In this document: in pieces, positions 15,677-24,409 of the stretch
Numbering within the stretch: the stretch's first letter is position 1
Layout of the letters: each line of letters starts with the position of its first letter
Assembly: GCA_964348795.1 (NCBI GenBank)
Contig: CAYGDY010000009.1
Coordinates: 1-64,000, forward strand
DNA: 64,000 nt
Origin: JADLAT01 sp964348795
GTDB taxonomy: Bacteria; Pseudomonadota; Alphaproteobacteria; Micavibrionales; Micavibrionaceae
Direction of reading: 5' to 3'
Made by a program: the position numbers and the translations under genes
Notes under the pieces: model-generated
Told to the model about the DNA's origin: nothing
What the model saw: only the letters and a program-made list of their open reading frames with translations
Database searches by the model: none

Positions 15677-16433
15677 TCTTCAGGCCGCTTTTATGCACGA
15701 TATTTATACAGGCGAGCAGACCAGTGCGGTCTTTCTTGATTGTTCCGTCTCTTCGCCCGCACGTCTCAGCATTTATCGCAATAATACGGTTTTGGGTCTG
15801 GCCGATGTTCTGGCGAACGCCTATCCGGTTGTACAGCAGATTGTTGGTGAGGACTTTTTCAAAACGCTCGCACGACATTATTTAAAGGTGCATCCCCAGC
15901 TTGCTGGCAATCGCCACATGTTTGGCGGAGAGCTGGCGGCTTTTCTAAAGGGTTTTGCACCAGTAGCGAGCCTGCCGTATCTATCGGACATCGCCGCGCT
16001 CGAATGGGCACATTTTCAGGCCAGCATCGCCGATGATGCCGAAACGCTTGATTTTAATGGATTGACAGCGGCCCTGTCGGCAGATCCCGCTTTTGTACTG
16101 GTCTTGCATCCAAGCGTCCATATGATCGCACAGCGCTATAACGCGCTTGATATCTGGCAGGCACATCAAAAAGAAGCACTGGGCACCATCCCGCTTGCGC
16201 CGGAAGATCATGCGCTTGTGGTCTGGCGCGCGGCGGATGACAGCGTTCTTATCCGAAAAGCCTCCACAGCCCTTGCATTACTTCTGGAGTGTTGCCAAAA
16301 AGACATCTCATTTGCTGAAGCGATGACCATCGCCGGAGAAAATGCCCGTGATATGACCGCGTTTCAACAGGAATTCGCCGAAGCCGTGAGCCTCGGAATC
16401 TTTGCACGAACAAGAAGGGAAACTTATTCATGA
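15660..16433 (+). CDS. bufC: DUF2063 partner protein, BufC-like
   Basis: 257 aa. The N-terminal half is the DUF2063 helical domain (LRDLQAAFMHDIYTGEQ, SIYRNNTVLGLADVLANAYP, FFKTLARHYLKVHPQLAGN), once called a putative DNA-binding domain. In MbnBC and BufBC pairs this subunit recognises the precursor peptide and completes the oxidase. ATG 15660 has AAAGGAG at 6 nt spacing and lies inside the end of bufB. The stop overlaps the ATG of the DoxX gene (ATGA). A role as scaffold for modifying BufA is the family expectation. Confidence 0.88.
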   Translation: MPALRDLQAAFMHDIYTGEQTSAVFLDCSVSSPARLSIYRNNTVLGLADVLANAYPVVQQIVGEDFFKTLARHYLKVHPQLAGNRHMFGGELAAFLKGFAPVASLPYLSDIAALEWAHFQASIADDAETLDFNGLTAALSADPAFVLVLHPSVHMIAQRYNALDIWQAHQKEALGTIPLAPEDHALVVWRAADDSVLIRKASTALALLLECCQKDISFAEAMTIAGENARDMTAFQQEFAEAVSLGIFARTRRETYS

Positions 16434-16873
16434 TCAAATGCGCATGCGCCGTGATGGACAAATTTACAGCCAACTCCAACTGGCTCCAATCGGCGACTTT
16501 GCTGGCGGCCAGGCTATGGATTGCCAAGGTATTTCTAATGTCGGGGCTGGTGAAGATAAAGAGCTGGAGTTCTACAATCGCGCTTTTCACGGACGAATAT
16601 AAAGTCCCCATCCTTCCCCCCGAAATCGCCGCGACCATGGCAACGGCCGCCGAACTGTCCTTACCCGTTCTTCTGGTTCTGGGCTTGATGACACCGCTCG
16701 CGGCTCTGGGACTTTTCGTCATGACGCTGGTCATTGAACTCTTCATCTATCCAGGCACGACGGATCATTATCACTGGCTCTTGTTGCTGGGGCTGATCCT
16801 GACCCATGGCAGTGGCAAGTTCGGGCTGGACAACTGGCTTCTCAGACGCTTCGCCCACAGCACGGGCCCCTGA
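16430..16873 (+). CDS. DoxX-family membrane protein of the buf operon
   Basis: 147 aa with four predicted membrane helices and the DoxX pattern (LWIAKVFLMSGLVKIKSWSS, PILPPEIAATMATAAELSLP, then LVIELFIYPGTTDHYHW). DoxX-type proteins recur at the end of DUF2282-DUF692-DUF2063 operons; their biochemical role there is not settled, with redox or quinone-linked functions proposed. Two N-terminal cysteines (KCACAV) precede the first helix. The ATG overlaps the bufC stop, so it is translationally coupled. No terminator is evident before the convergent tRNA gene. Confidence 0.85.
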   Translation: MIKCACAVMDKFTANSNWLQSATLLAARLWIAKVFLMSGLVKIKSWSSTIALFTDEYKVPILPPEIAATMATAAELSLPVLLVLGLMTPLAALGLFVMTLVIELFIYPGTTDHYHWLLLLGLILTHGSGKFGLDNWLLRRFAHSTGP

Positions 16874-16933
16874 CAAAAGTCCCTGACACGGGGGAAAACA
16901 TACTCAAGAAAACCCACAACCCGTTGAAAACAT

Positions 16934-17008
16934 TGGAGCGGGAGACGGGTATCGAACCCGCGACCCTCAGCTTGGGAAGCTGATGCTCTACCACTGAGCT
17001 ACTCCCGC
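16934..17008 (-). tRNA. tRNA-Gly (anticodon CCC)
   Basis: On the minus strand the 75-nt sequence folds as a cloverleaf: acceptor GCGGGAG/CTCCCGC, D arm GCTCAGTGGTAGAGC, anticodon stem TCAGC/GCTGA around loop TTCCCAA, T arm CGGGTTCGATACCCG, and an encoded CCA end. The anticodon CCC reads GGG glycine codons. Confidence 0.95.
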
Positions 17009-17034
17009 GCTCCGTCATTACCGGAACCGCCTTT

Positions 17035-17841
17035 CTAAGCGTTCGGAGAAGAAAAATCAATAAAGGAAAAACCGGATTTCAAAAAATGTTCCACCAGCGC
17101 ACAAACCGGCGCAAACAGCTCACCCTGATCATGGGCCAGAATCACATGCCGGCTTGTCCGGTCTGCAAGCCCCGCATCCGTATCAATTCGGCGCTGTAAA
17201 TCCGCCAGTGTTTTACAGGGCCAGTTTTTCTGCAAATGGCGCTGTGTCAGCATCCAGTCATTCGTCGAGTAGGTGAAAAAACAATCATGCACTTTTTCCA
17301 CCTGCGCCTTTTTGCACCAGTCAAACGTCACACCTTCAAAAGGCGCGCCGTAGCCTTCGGCTTTTAAAAAATCCTGCAGGGCAGACTGCTTTTCAAAATA
17401 TTCCGGTGCGGGTTTTTTCTGGTCACAAAAATTGAGCCCCTCCCAGAACACCGCCTGCAAGGCCTGACGGTCTGCGGAAGAAAAAGTATCAAAATCCACT
17501 ACCCACGCGCCCGCGCCCCGATCCAGATAGGAAAACCGGAAGGTCTTGCAAGGCTGTACCCGCCCCGCGCTCTGGTAAGCGTTTTCAATCAGCGCTTCAC
17601 AGGCCAGAATATCGGCCTTGACCTCTGCCAAAGGCCACTCGCTCGCCCGCCGGTGACGAAAAGTGTGGTTGCCGATCAAAAACCCCTTTTCAATGGCGCG
17701 GATCACCGGCGCAGGATTTTTTTCAAGCGCGTCCCCGCGTACAAACAACAGGGCCGGCACGTTCCGTTCTGCCAGAAAATCCACCAGATCATCCGTCCGC
17801 TCCGACGGGCTGTCATCAATCGTAAGATAGGCCTCACGCAT
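17035..17841 (-). CDS. Polysaccharide deacetylase (NodB fold)
   Basis: 268 aa. The NodB motif 1 is a variant, LTIDDSPS (usual TFDDGP), and the zinc-binding H-x3-H is present in NHTFRHRR. The C-terminal part has HVILAHDQGELFAP, which can supply the late catalytic His and Asp. Such enzymes remove acetyl groups from N-acetylated sugars. No signal peptide is visible, so it may act in the cytoplasm or on lipid-linked precursors. The start overlaps the end of glk by 8 bp and it is last in the glycosyltransferase-CDF-glk operon. The substrate is unknown. Confidence 0.8.
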   Translation of the reverse strand: MREAYLTIDDSPSERTDDLVDFLAERNVPALLFVRGDALEKNPAPVIRAIEKGFLIGNHTFRHRRASEWPLAEVKADILACEALIENAYQSAGRVQPCKTFRFSYLDRGAGAWVVDFDTFSSADRQALQAVFWEGLNFCDQKKPAPEYFEKQSALQDFLKAEGYGAPFEGVTFDWCKKAQVEKVHDCFFTYSTNDWMLTQRHLQKNWPCKTLADLQRRIDTDAGLADRTSRHVILAHDQGELFAPVCALVEHFLKSGFSFIDFSSPNA

Positions 17842-18802
17842 GCGCCGCCTCCATCAACCCGTGCAGGGCCAGATAGGGTTTTGCCACGTATAAAACAGGC
17901 GTGGCCTGCAGATCGCGCTTTACCGAAGAGACCTGTCCTTCCAGGATAAAATACTTTTTAAACGCCCTGTCATCAAACAAACCGGCCGCCACAAGACGGT
18001 CCAACACCCCGCCCGTGAGATACACCCCGCCATACGCATGACCCGTCACAACCGCCTGCGCCGCAAAGAGCCCCAGAAATTCATGGAACAACCGGAGCGC
18101 TTCCCTGACTTCTTCCATATCCGCAGACTCAAGAAGCATTTCCGGCGCGGACACCAAAACGGAAAGACCCGCGCGCGCGCAAACGGCCTGATAGATCCGA
18201 TACAGGCCCGCCCCGCTCACCAGCGTTTCAAACACAATCCCCGATTCAAGGCACCGCCCTTCCGCAGAAGCAATACGCGCCACAATATCCCATTGCTCTG
18301 CGCTGACACAAGACACCGGCACATGTCCGCCGTGGGTCTTTTGCACAAAAGGATGACCCGTGCGCACCAGATACCCCAGCCCCAGCCCTGTCCCGGGCCC
18401 CAGCAGACAACAGGTCTGCCCCGCGCCCGCCTTGGCGCCATTCAACGGGATCACATCCCCTGCTTCCAGACCCAGCACCCCCCATGTGGCGGCCTCGAAA
18501 TCGTTGAGGATACACTCTATCCGCCAGCCCTGCGCCGCCAGCCGGACCGGATCAATCCGCCATGGATTGACATTGACGAACCGCCACACGCCTTGGTCTT
18601 CATAACCCGCCGTGGCAATGCGAAGCGCCTTGACATCAGGCACACCAGCCTCCCGCACATAATGATCCAGCGCAGATTCAAATGTTTCAAAATCCATGAC
18701 TTCGTATTTTTCAATAGCGGTGATCTGGCCGTCTTCCGCTACTCCGAAACGGACGAAAGTACCGCCGATATCTGTGACGATGATTTTTGAAACTGAGTTC
18801 AA
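17834..18802 (-). CDS. glk: Glucokinase-like ROK/Glk family sugar kinase
   Basis: 322 aa, matching bacterial Glk length. The ATP site DIGGTFVRFGV, the sugar site LNDFEAATWG, the loop LLGPGTGLGLGYL and THGGHVPVS are all visible, so it should phosphorylate glucose or a related hexose at C6 for the Entner-Doudoroff pathway or glycan precursor supply. The catalytic Asp is the one in LNDFEA. The gene overlaps the CDF gene by 4 bp and the deacetylase by 8 bp, so the four-gene unit is one message. Substrate specificity beyond hexose cannot be judged. Confidence 0.87.
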   Translation of the reverse strand: MNSVSKIIVTDIGGTFVRFGVAEDGQITAIEKYEVMDFETFESALDHYVREAGVPDVKALRIATAGYEDQGVWRFVNVNPWRIDPVRLAAQGWRIECILNDFEAATWGVLGLEAGDVIPLNGAKAGAGQTCCLLGPGTGLGLGYLVRTGHPFVQKTHGGHVPVSCVSAEQWDIVARIASAEGRCLESGIVFETLVSGAGLYRIYQAVCARAGLSVLVSAPEMLLESADMEEVREALRLFHEFLGLFAAQAVVTGHAYGGVYLTGGVLDRLVAAGLFDDRAFKKYFILEGQVSSVKRDLQATPVLYVAKPYLALHGLMEAAHA

Positions 18803-19734
18803 TGATGTATCCCCTGTACACGGTGGCGGGCATCGTAAATATCACCTTGCGGGTCGATATGGATGATAATATCCGCATTGGGGATCTCGCGCAGAATGTC
18901 CCCTTCCAGATCGCGGCTAATCTCGTGCGCGTCCCGAAGCGGCAGGTCGGGATTCACCTCGATATCAAAACTGATATGGACATCATTGCCCATCCGGCGG
19001 GTGCGCAGATCATGCAGGCCCAAAACGCCTGTATGCGCCTCGGCAATCGCTATAATCCGGTAGCGAATTTCATCGGGCAGTTCCCTGTCCATCAACATAT
19101 CCGTCGCCTCGCGCCCGACCTGATAAGCCGTGCGGGCAATATACCCCGCAATCACGAGCCCGAACACGGTATCCACCCAGAGCGGCCCGCCGTACCAGTT
19201 CACCAGCACCGCACCGATCACCCCGCCATTCAGGAGAATATCGCTTTTGTAATGGCTTTGATCCGCAGACAGCGCCAGAGACGCCGTCCGGCGCAAAACC
19301 CATTGCTGGACCAACACAACCGCCAGCGATAGCGCCAATGCCAGCGCCGACACCCCGATAGCCAGCATATGATGGGTGACGGGCACCGGATGCACAAAAC
19401 GCTGGAGCGATTCAAAGGCCAGAAACACCGCGCCCCCTCCCAGAAAAGCCGCCTGAAACAACGCCGCGACCCCTTCGATTTTCCCGTGACCATAGCGATG
19501 ATCCTCGTCCGCAGGCTTGGCGGAAAACCGGATCGCCATCAACAGCATCACGGAAATGACAGCATCGGCCGCAGAATCCACAAGAGTTCCAAGCAAACTT
19601 GCCGATCCGCTCATAGCGTAGGCATACATTTTGAGAAAAATCAAAACACTGACACTGGCGACAGAAAACCGTGCGGCATACAGCGCATAACGGGATGAAT
19701 CAGAGGGATTCAGGGAAACATTCTCGTATCTCAT
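18799..19734 (-). CDS. Cation diffusion facilitator (FieF/CzcD-like metal exporter)
   Basis: 311 aa with six predicted membrane helices and a cytoplasmic C-terminal domain. The metal site residues of the CDF family are present: SLLGTLVDSAADAV in helix 2, DEDHRYGHGKIEG in the following loop, and ADQSHYKSDILLNGG in helix 5. The last ~90 residues form the usual ferredoxin-like dimer domain ending in DIIIHIDPQGD. It exports Zn2+, Fe2+, Cd2+ or similar ions by proton exchange. The overlaps at both ends (4 bp each) tie it to the glycosyltransferase and glk genes, an odd functional mix. Ion choice is not readable from sequence. Confidence 0.9.
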   Translation of the reverse strand: MRYENVSLNPSDSSRYALYAARFSVASVSVLIFLKMYAYAMSGSASLLGTLVDSAADAVISVMLLMAIRFSAKPADEDHRYGHGKIEGVAALFQAAFLGGGAVFLAFESLQRFVHPVPVTHHMLAIGVSALALALSLAVVLVQQWVLRRTASLALSADQSHYKSDILLNGGVIGAVLVNWYGGPLWVDTVFGLVIAGYIARTAYQVGREATDMLMDRELPDEIRYRIIAIAEAHTGVLGLHDLRTRRMGNDVHISFDIEVNPDLPLRDAHEISRDLEGDILREIPNADIIIHIDPQGDIYDARHRVQGIHH

Positions 19735-20876
19735 GATCCCAGCGCCTGTTTCAATCCCGCCCGATACTGCTCCAGAATGGGCCCCTTGCGCATCACGTCA
19801 AACAGACCAGCAGACTGGGCGTGAGCGATGGAGTCCTTCAGTTCGGCCTGATGCACCAGCACATGCGCCAGACCCGCGGCGATATCCTTGGACGCGAAAG
19901 GATCACACGCATAACCGATTTTCGTCTCGTCGAAATAGCCATCAATGCCCCGTCCCTTGGAAAACAGAACCGGCACACCGGCAAACAGCGCCTCGGCATA
20001 GACCAGACCATACGTCTCCCGCTTGGAAGGAAGCACAAATCCGGCATACCCCTTCAGGACAGAAGACAGCAGGGCATTTTGCACCGGCCCCCTGATAGCC
20101 ACACGCGATTGCACGCCAGAGGCCCGCACCGCCTTGATCATCGCCAGCATGGAATCCGGCTTTCCCCGCCCATACACATCCAGCGTGATATCGGGAAAGC
20201 GCTCCGTCAACAGCTTCATGCCCGCCATCACACCCACCAGATTTTTCCGGTCCCAGCTATCGCTGTTAAAAACCGTTACAAATTTGTTTTGCGCCACATA
20301 AGGCGCAGGGGACAGATCATCACAGGCCGGCACGACAGGTAAAAAACGGCATTTGGCCTTGTCCAGCCCTGTCATCGCGTGAAACACCGGAAACGCCCAC
20401 GGCGCATAGGGAAATACAACCGCCGCCTGCTCTGCAATATCACGGTAACGGGCCCGCAAGGCGGGTTTGTTTCGCAGGATCTTTGTGTCGGTATCGCCTT
20501 GGATTCCGCACACCAGCGGCACGCCAAACGCCTTGGAGACAGCCTGCCCGATCAGCCCTTCAACCGTGAATTTATGCGCCGCAACCAGATCGGGCACAAT
20601 CCCCTTGTGCTTCAAATCGGCAATGATCCATCCGGCCACCGCTCCCAGACGCCCCTCCCAGAACAGGCCCTTGGGCAAGGCCCGATAGGCCACGGCGATC
20701 CGGTCCTCTCCAAAAGGCACGGCCCCGATTCCCGACCAGCCATTGACACGGTTCAGGGCATAGACGACATGCCGGAATTCAGGCGTCCCCTCGACGAGGG
20801 CCTGCACCGCTCTGGTTTTATCCGGCACCATCGGATCGGGATAATCATTGCTTATATCGACTATGACAGGACGCAT
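19731..20876 (-). CDS. GT4-family glycosyltransferase
   Basis: 381 aa with the two-domain GT-B pattern. The N-terminal domain starts MRPVIVDISNDYPDP and the C-terminal domain carries KFVTVFNSDSWDRKNLVGVM, DVYGRGKPDS, IRGPVQNALLSSVL and the donor-site stretch FVLPSKRETYGLVYAEALFAGVP with the GT4 E-x7-E spacing. It is first in a minus-strand operon whose promoter must lie in the ~190-bp gap (20877-21068) shared with the divergent acyltransferase; that gap holds a CCTGC/GCAGG hairpin near 21026 but no promoter I can name. It probably adds a sugar to a surface polysaccharide. Confidence 0.85.
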   Translation of the reverse strand: MRPVIVDISNDYPDPMVPDKTRAVQALVEGTPEFRHVVYALNRVNGWSGIGAVPFGEDRIAVAYRALPKGLFWEGRLGAVAGWIIADLKHKGIVPDLVAAHKFTVEGLIGQAVSKAFGVPLVCGIQGDTDTKILRNKPALRARYRDIAEQAAVVFPYAPWAFPVFHAMTGLDKAKCRFLPVVPACDDLSPAPYVAQNKFVTVFNSDSWDRKNLVGVMAGMKLLTERFPDITLDVYGRGKPDSMLAMIKAVRASGVQSRVAIRGPVQNALLSSVLKGYAGFVLPSKRETYGLVYAEALFAGVPVLFSKGRGIDGYFDETKIGYACDPFASKDIAAGLAHVLVHQAELKDSIAHAQSAGLFDVMRKGPILEQYRAGLKQALGS

Positions 20877-21068
20877 AGCATTCTGTTTACGACATCCCGT
20901 GCCCTTTGGCTAGGGTCTGGAGTCAGAATTTATAGTTGTTCCCCATTCCTGTCCCACAGGAAAAATACGAAATATCATTGCATCAAAATCAGGGATACGC
21001 TAGTCATAAGCGCTTGAATCAAGACCTGCTCTTGCAGGACCGGAACAGCAAAACCCGAAATATTGTTA

Positions 21069-22115
21069 ATGATGAAAAAGAATATGCCCGCCTGCCCCGC
21101 CGCCACCGCGCAAGCCCCTGCCAAAAACCGGCTGGACGACATTGACCGCGCCAAAGGGCTGGCCATTGTACTGGTGGTGGTGGGACATATCGTCATGCGC
21201 GGCGGGTATCCCGAAGGGCACGAATGGTTCAAGGCCCTCAGGGATTCCATCTATCTGTTCCATATGCCGTTTTTTATGTATTTGAGCGGTCTTGTGATGT
21301 TTTACGCCCGTTCCTCGGGGCATGTCACACTGGCACAGTATCCAGACTTCCTGAAAAAGCGTGCCACGCGCCTTCTGATCCCCTTTATCACCATGGGCCT
21401 TCTGATTCTGACAGGGAAAATAGGCGCCCAGTATTTCATGACCGTCGATGGTGTGCCGGACAATTTTCTCACCGGTCTGTACCATCTGTTCTGGGAAACA
21501 CAATTCAGCCCCGCCATTTCCGTCTGGTATGTCTTCGTCCTGTTTTCCTATTGCGCCCTGATTCCGCCGCTCCTGTGGATCTCGGGACAAAGGCTCTGGC
21601 CCCTTTTTCTGCTGTCCTGCGGGATCTATCTCCTGCCCTTGCCGGATATCTTGTATCTCCATAAAATCGGACATCACCTGCCCTTTTTCCTTCTGGGCGG
21701 GCTGGCCGCACAGCATCTCGCGCCGTATCAGAAGAGACTGGACCAAAAAGCACTCTGGTGCCTTCTGGCTTTTTTCGGGGGGTTTATCCTTTTATTTTTT
21801 ACAGAATCGTGGGCGATAAAATACGCTGTGATCGGAACCCTTTCCATGCCCGCTTTACATGGCCTGATCCGCATGCCCTCGTTCAAAACCTCCCGCACCC
21901 TGACATTTTTGGGGCACCATGCCTATATCATCTACCTCCTCAACACGCTCTTCATCGGCGTGACCAAGGGTGTCATGTTCCATGCGCTGTCGTGGAACGG
22001 TCTGAATTTTTTCCTGTTTTTGCCCGTGTTGCTCGGCGCGGGCCTGATCGGGCCCATCCTTGTCAAAAAATGGCTCTTGAAACATGTCCCCGTTCTTGAC
22101 AGGATCACAGCATGA
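21069..22115 (+). CDS. Acyltransferase 3 family membrane O-acetyltransferase
   Basis: About 348 aa with ten predicted membrane helices. The family signature is at the N-terminus: DDIDRAKGLAIVLVVVGHIV with the catalytic-type His, then IYLFHMPFFMYLSGLVMF. Such proteins move acetyl groups across the inner membrane onto surface sugars. The start is uncertain: ATGs at 21069, 21072 and 21084 and a TTG at 21063 are all possible and none has a good ribosome site. The stop overlaps the start of the ligase/polymerase gene (ATGA). It probably decorates the glycan made by the two divergent operons. Confidence 0.85.
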   Translation: MMKKNMPACPAATAQAPAKNRLDDIDRAKGLAIVLVVVGHIVMRGGYPEGHEWFKALRDSIYLFHMPFFMYLSGLVMFYARSSGHVTLAQYPDFLKKRATRLLIPFITMGLLILTGKIGAQYFMTVDGVPDNFLTGLYHLFWETQFSPAISVWYVFVLFSYCALIPPLLWISGQRLWPLFLLSCGIYLLPLPDILYLHKIGHHLPFFLLGGLAAQHLAPYQKRLDQKALWCLLAFFGGFILLFFTESWAIKYAVIGTLSMPALHGLIRMPSFKTSRTLTFLGHHAYIIYLLNTLFIGVTKGVMFHALSWNGLNFFLFLPVLLGAGLIGPILVKKWLLKHVPVLDRITA

Positions 22116-23329
22116 TCCCGCGCCTTGCCTTTCATCAGCACCTGACCCAGGCTCTGCTGTTTCTCAACAGCTTTCTGATGATTGCGGTGTTTCGGGCGCG
22201 GACCTTCGGGACAACCGCACTGGATTTCCAGATCCTCCTGAAATTCGGACTGGCGCTTTTCACCATTGCCTATGCCCTGTACTATTTCCGGTATTGGGGG
22301 CATCGCCTTCTTAAGATAGACGGCGTGTTTTACATTCCCCTGATCCTGTGGTTTTTTGTGACCTGTTTGTATGCCCCGAGCCCCGTTTACAGTATCGCGG
22401 CGGTGGTCAGTATCCTCGCCCCGACCCTTCTGCTCTATCACGCCGCCAGCCTGCTGGATTTCAAACAAATCCTCGTGCCGCTCATCTGGGCCTGTACCCT
22501 GATCACCTTTATTTCCCTGATTGTGTTTTATGTGAATCCATCGTTCGGCGCCAGCAAGGAATGGGTGGACGGGATGCGCGCGCCTTCGGGCCGGATCTCG
22601 GGCATCACAGGACAAGCCAATACCATGGGATACGTGACGGCCTTTGCCTGCGTCATCATCCTGTGTTACCGGCTGTATTTCGCCTCTGATATGCCGAAAA
22701 TCTATTATCTGGCCTTTGCGCTCAACCTTACAGTCCAGATCATGAGCAACAGCCGGACCTCCCTCATCGCCATGATTCTGGCCTTTGGTCTGGCCTTCCT
22801 TTACAAAGCCACCTATACCCGTCTGGCCTTTTTGTTTGCGGGGATATGCGGCGCGATTTTATTTGTGGCCTTTGTGGATATCGAATCGTTTCTGACGCTG
22901 TTTTCCCGCTCCGGCAATATCGAGGAAATCACCACCGGAACGGGCCGGACGGAAATCTGGGCGCAGGTCCTTGAAAAATGGTCCGAAAGACCCGTGTTCG
23001 GCTGGGGGTACGGCAGTAGCGGCTTTATCATGCCCAAATTTGCCCACGCAACGCCCCATGCCCATAATTTTTTCCTGCAGGTCCTCTTTACAACGGGGTG
23101 GGTCGGGATAGCCCTGTTGATACCGCTTCTGATTGTGAAGTCCTATTATATCCTGAAATTTCAGGATACGTTCAAACTGACTCTGTTTGTTTTTTTCATA
23201 ATTCATGGCTTGACGGAGGTTTCGGCCTTTCAGGGGGTTGCCAACTGCACAGCCCTGACCCTTTCTCTGATTTTAGCCCTGCCTTACTGTAAAGGAGAAA
23301 ACAGGTCTTCGCAGGCCAAAAGACAATAA
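22112..23329 (+). CDS. O-antigen ligase/polymerase (Wzy_C family)
   Basis: 405 aa with about eleven membrane helices and the large periplasmic loop of the WaaL/Wzy family. Family landmarks are GRISGITGQANTMGYVTAF, SRTSLIAMILAFG, TGTGRTEIWAQVLEKWSERP with VFGWGYG, and the His motif HATPHAHNFFLQVL. These enzymes join or polymerise undecaprenyl-linked glycans at the periplasmic face. Ligase and polymerase cannot be separated by sequence alone. It is translationally coupled to the acyltransferase. It ends only 25 bp before the promoter of the ribosomal operon. Confidence 0.85.
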   Translation: MIPRLAFHQHLTQALLFLNSFLMIAVFRARTFGTTALDFQILLKFGLALFTIAYALYYFRYWGHRLLKIDGVFYIPLILWFFVTCLYAPSPVYSIAAVVSILAPTLLLYHAASLLDFKQILVPLIWACTLITFISLIVFYVNPSFGASKEWVDGMRAPSGRISGITGQANTMGYVTAFACVIILCYRLYFASDMPKIYYLAFALNLTVQIMSNSRTSLIAMILAFGLAFLYKATYTRLAFLFAGICGAILFVAFVDIESFLTLFSRSGNIEEITTGTGRTEIWAQVLEKWSERPVFGWGYGSSGFIMPKFAHATPHAHNFFLQVLFTTGWVGIALLIPLLIVKSYYILKFQDTFKLTLFVFFIIHGLTEVSAFQGVANCTALTLSLILALPYCKGENRSSQAKRQ

Positions 23330-23354
23330 TGATCCGCCCCCCTGCAAAAAAAGG

Positions 23355-23382
23355 TTGACGCGGGCGCCATAATGCCTATAGT
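23355..23382 (+). promoter_or_regulatory. Sigma-70 promoter of the rpsM operon
   Basis: TTGACG (23355-23360), 16 bp, TATAGT (23377-23382). The transcript would carry a leader of ~155 nt before rpsM. The leader contains a GGTCGAAAGACC hairpin with a GAAA tetraloop near 23417-23428, a possible site for autogenous control, which is not proven. Confidence 0.72.
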
Positions 23383-23543
23383 GCGCCTTGATTTCCGTCT
23401 TTGGGCGGGGGTCTATGGTCGAAAGACCAGGGTAGACATACTGGCGGAATGGAAGCGTAACGGGCGGAGTTCTCTACGGTATGGCTGGGTGATGAGGCCG
23501 AATTGTTTGGCGGAACCCCTGAATATTTGAAAGGAAAAAAAAC

Positions 23544-23915
23544 ATGGCACGTATTGCTGGTGTGAATGTACCAGACAAGAAGCGCACACCAATTGCGCTG
23601 ACATACATTCACGGCATTGGTCGCACGACCGCTTTTAAACTTTGTGAAAAACTCGGCATTGATGTCCAGACCCGCATGGGGGATCTGAGCGAGGATACGC
23701 TCAACCAGATCCGTGCGGAAATCGACACAAGCGCATACCTGATAGAAGGGGATCTGCGCCGCGAAGTGTCCATGAACATCAAGCGCCTGATGGATATGAA
23801 ATGCTATCGGGGCCTGCGCCACCGGACAGGTTTGCCTGTACGCGGCCAACGGACCAAAACAAATGCCCGCACCCGCAAAGGTCCGGCCAAAGCCATTGCT
23901 GGCAAGAAGAAATAG
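23544..23915 (+). CDS. rpsM: 30S ribosomal protein S13
   Basis: 123 aa, full length. It begins MARIAGVNVPDKKRTPIALT and ends in the basic tail (RTKTNARTRKGPAKAIAGKKK), with the family motif YIHGIGRTTAFKLCEKLGI and the later CYRGLRHRTGLPVRGQRT. S13 sits in the head of the small subunit and contacts S19 and the P-site tRNA. AAAGGAAAAAAAAC precedes the ATG. It opens the rpsM-rpsK-rpoA-rplQ operon; upstream is the O-antigen ligase/polymerase gene instead of the usual secY-adk, so this block is separated from the spc operon. Confidence 0.98.
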   Translation: MARIAGVNVPDKKRTPIALTYIHGIGRTTAFKLCEKLGIDVQTRMGDLSEDTLNQIRAEIDTSAYLIEGDLRREVSMNIKRLMDMKCYRGLRHRTGLPVRGQRTKTNARTRKGPAKAIAGKKK

Positions 23916-23928
23916 GAGGGCATAAGAG

Positions 23929-24315
23929 ATGGCAAAACCTGTGAAAACAAAGAAAAAAGAGAAAAAGAATATCGTATCGGGCGTTGTGCACGTCAATTCG
24001 ACGTTCAACAACACGATTATCACGATCACGGATGCGCAAGGCAACGTGGTTTCATGGTCCTCTTCCGGTATGATGGGCTTCAAGGGCTCTCGGAAATCCA
24101 CCCCCTACGCCGCGCAGATGGCCGCTGAAGACGCGGGCCGCAAGGCGCAGGAACACGGGATGAAGGATCTGGATGTCCGCGTGAAGGGTCCCGGCTCTGG
24201 CCGCGAATCAGCCTTGCGGGGTCTGCAGAGTGTCGGCTTTACGATCAAGATGATCAACGATATCACGCCGGTGCCCCACAACGGATGCAGACCGCCCAAA
24301 CGCCGCAGGGTGTAG
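23929..24315 (+). CDS. rpsK: 30S ribosomal protein S11
   Basis: 128 aa, full length. It starts with a basic tract (MAKPVKTKKKEKKNIVSGVV) and contains HVNSTFNNTIITITDAQGNV, SSGMMGFKGSRKSTPYAAQM, KGPGSGRESALRGLQ and the C-terminal TPVPHNGCRPPKRRRV. S11 lies in the platform of the small subunit next to the Shine-Dalgarno helix. The gap to rpsM is 13 bp with AGGAGG in it. It is followed by a 94-bp spacer containing a strong hairpin before rpoA. Confidence 0.98.
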   Translation: MAKPVKTKKKEKKNIVSGVVHVNSTFNNTIITITDAQGNVVSWSSSGMMGFKGSRKSTPYAAQMAAEDAGRKAQEHGMKDLDVRVKGPGSGRESALRGLQSVGFTIKMINDITPVPHNGCRPPKRRRV

Positions 24316-24345
24316 GGAGAGGTCCGCGTCACTTGATCTTGAAGG

Positions 24346-24369
24346 CCCTGCACATATGGATGTGCAGGG
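24346..24369 (+). promoter_or_regulatory. Intercistronic hairpin between rpsK and rpoA
   Basis: CCCTGCACAT (24346-24355) and ATGTGCAGGG (24360-24369) form a perfect 10-bp stem with a 4-nt loop and no T-run. It is more likely an mRNA processing or stability element, or a partial attenuator, than a terminator. Confidence 0.6.
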
Positions 24370-24409
24370 GGTATGAAACGCAAAAACACAGAACAACAGG
24401 AGAAATCCC

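Noticed and set aside
16934..17008. tRNA-Gly as an integration site for a mobile element
   Set aside because: No integrase and no duplicated tRNA end was seen near it; neighbours are ordinary operons.
17035..23329. Complete O-antigen or capsule biosynthesis island acquired by transfer
   Set aside because: Only one glycosyltransferase, one acyltransferase and one ligase/polymerase are present; no flippase, sugar-nucleotide genes, integrase or repeats mark an island.
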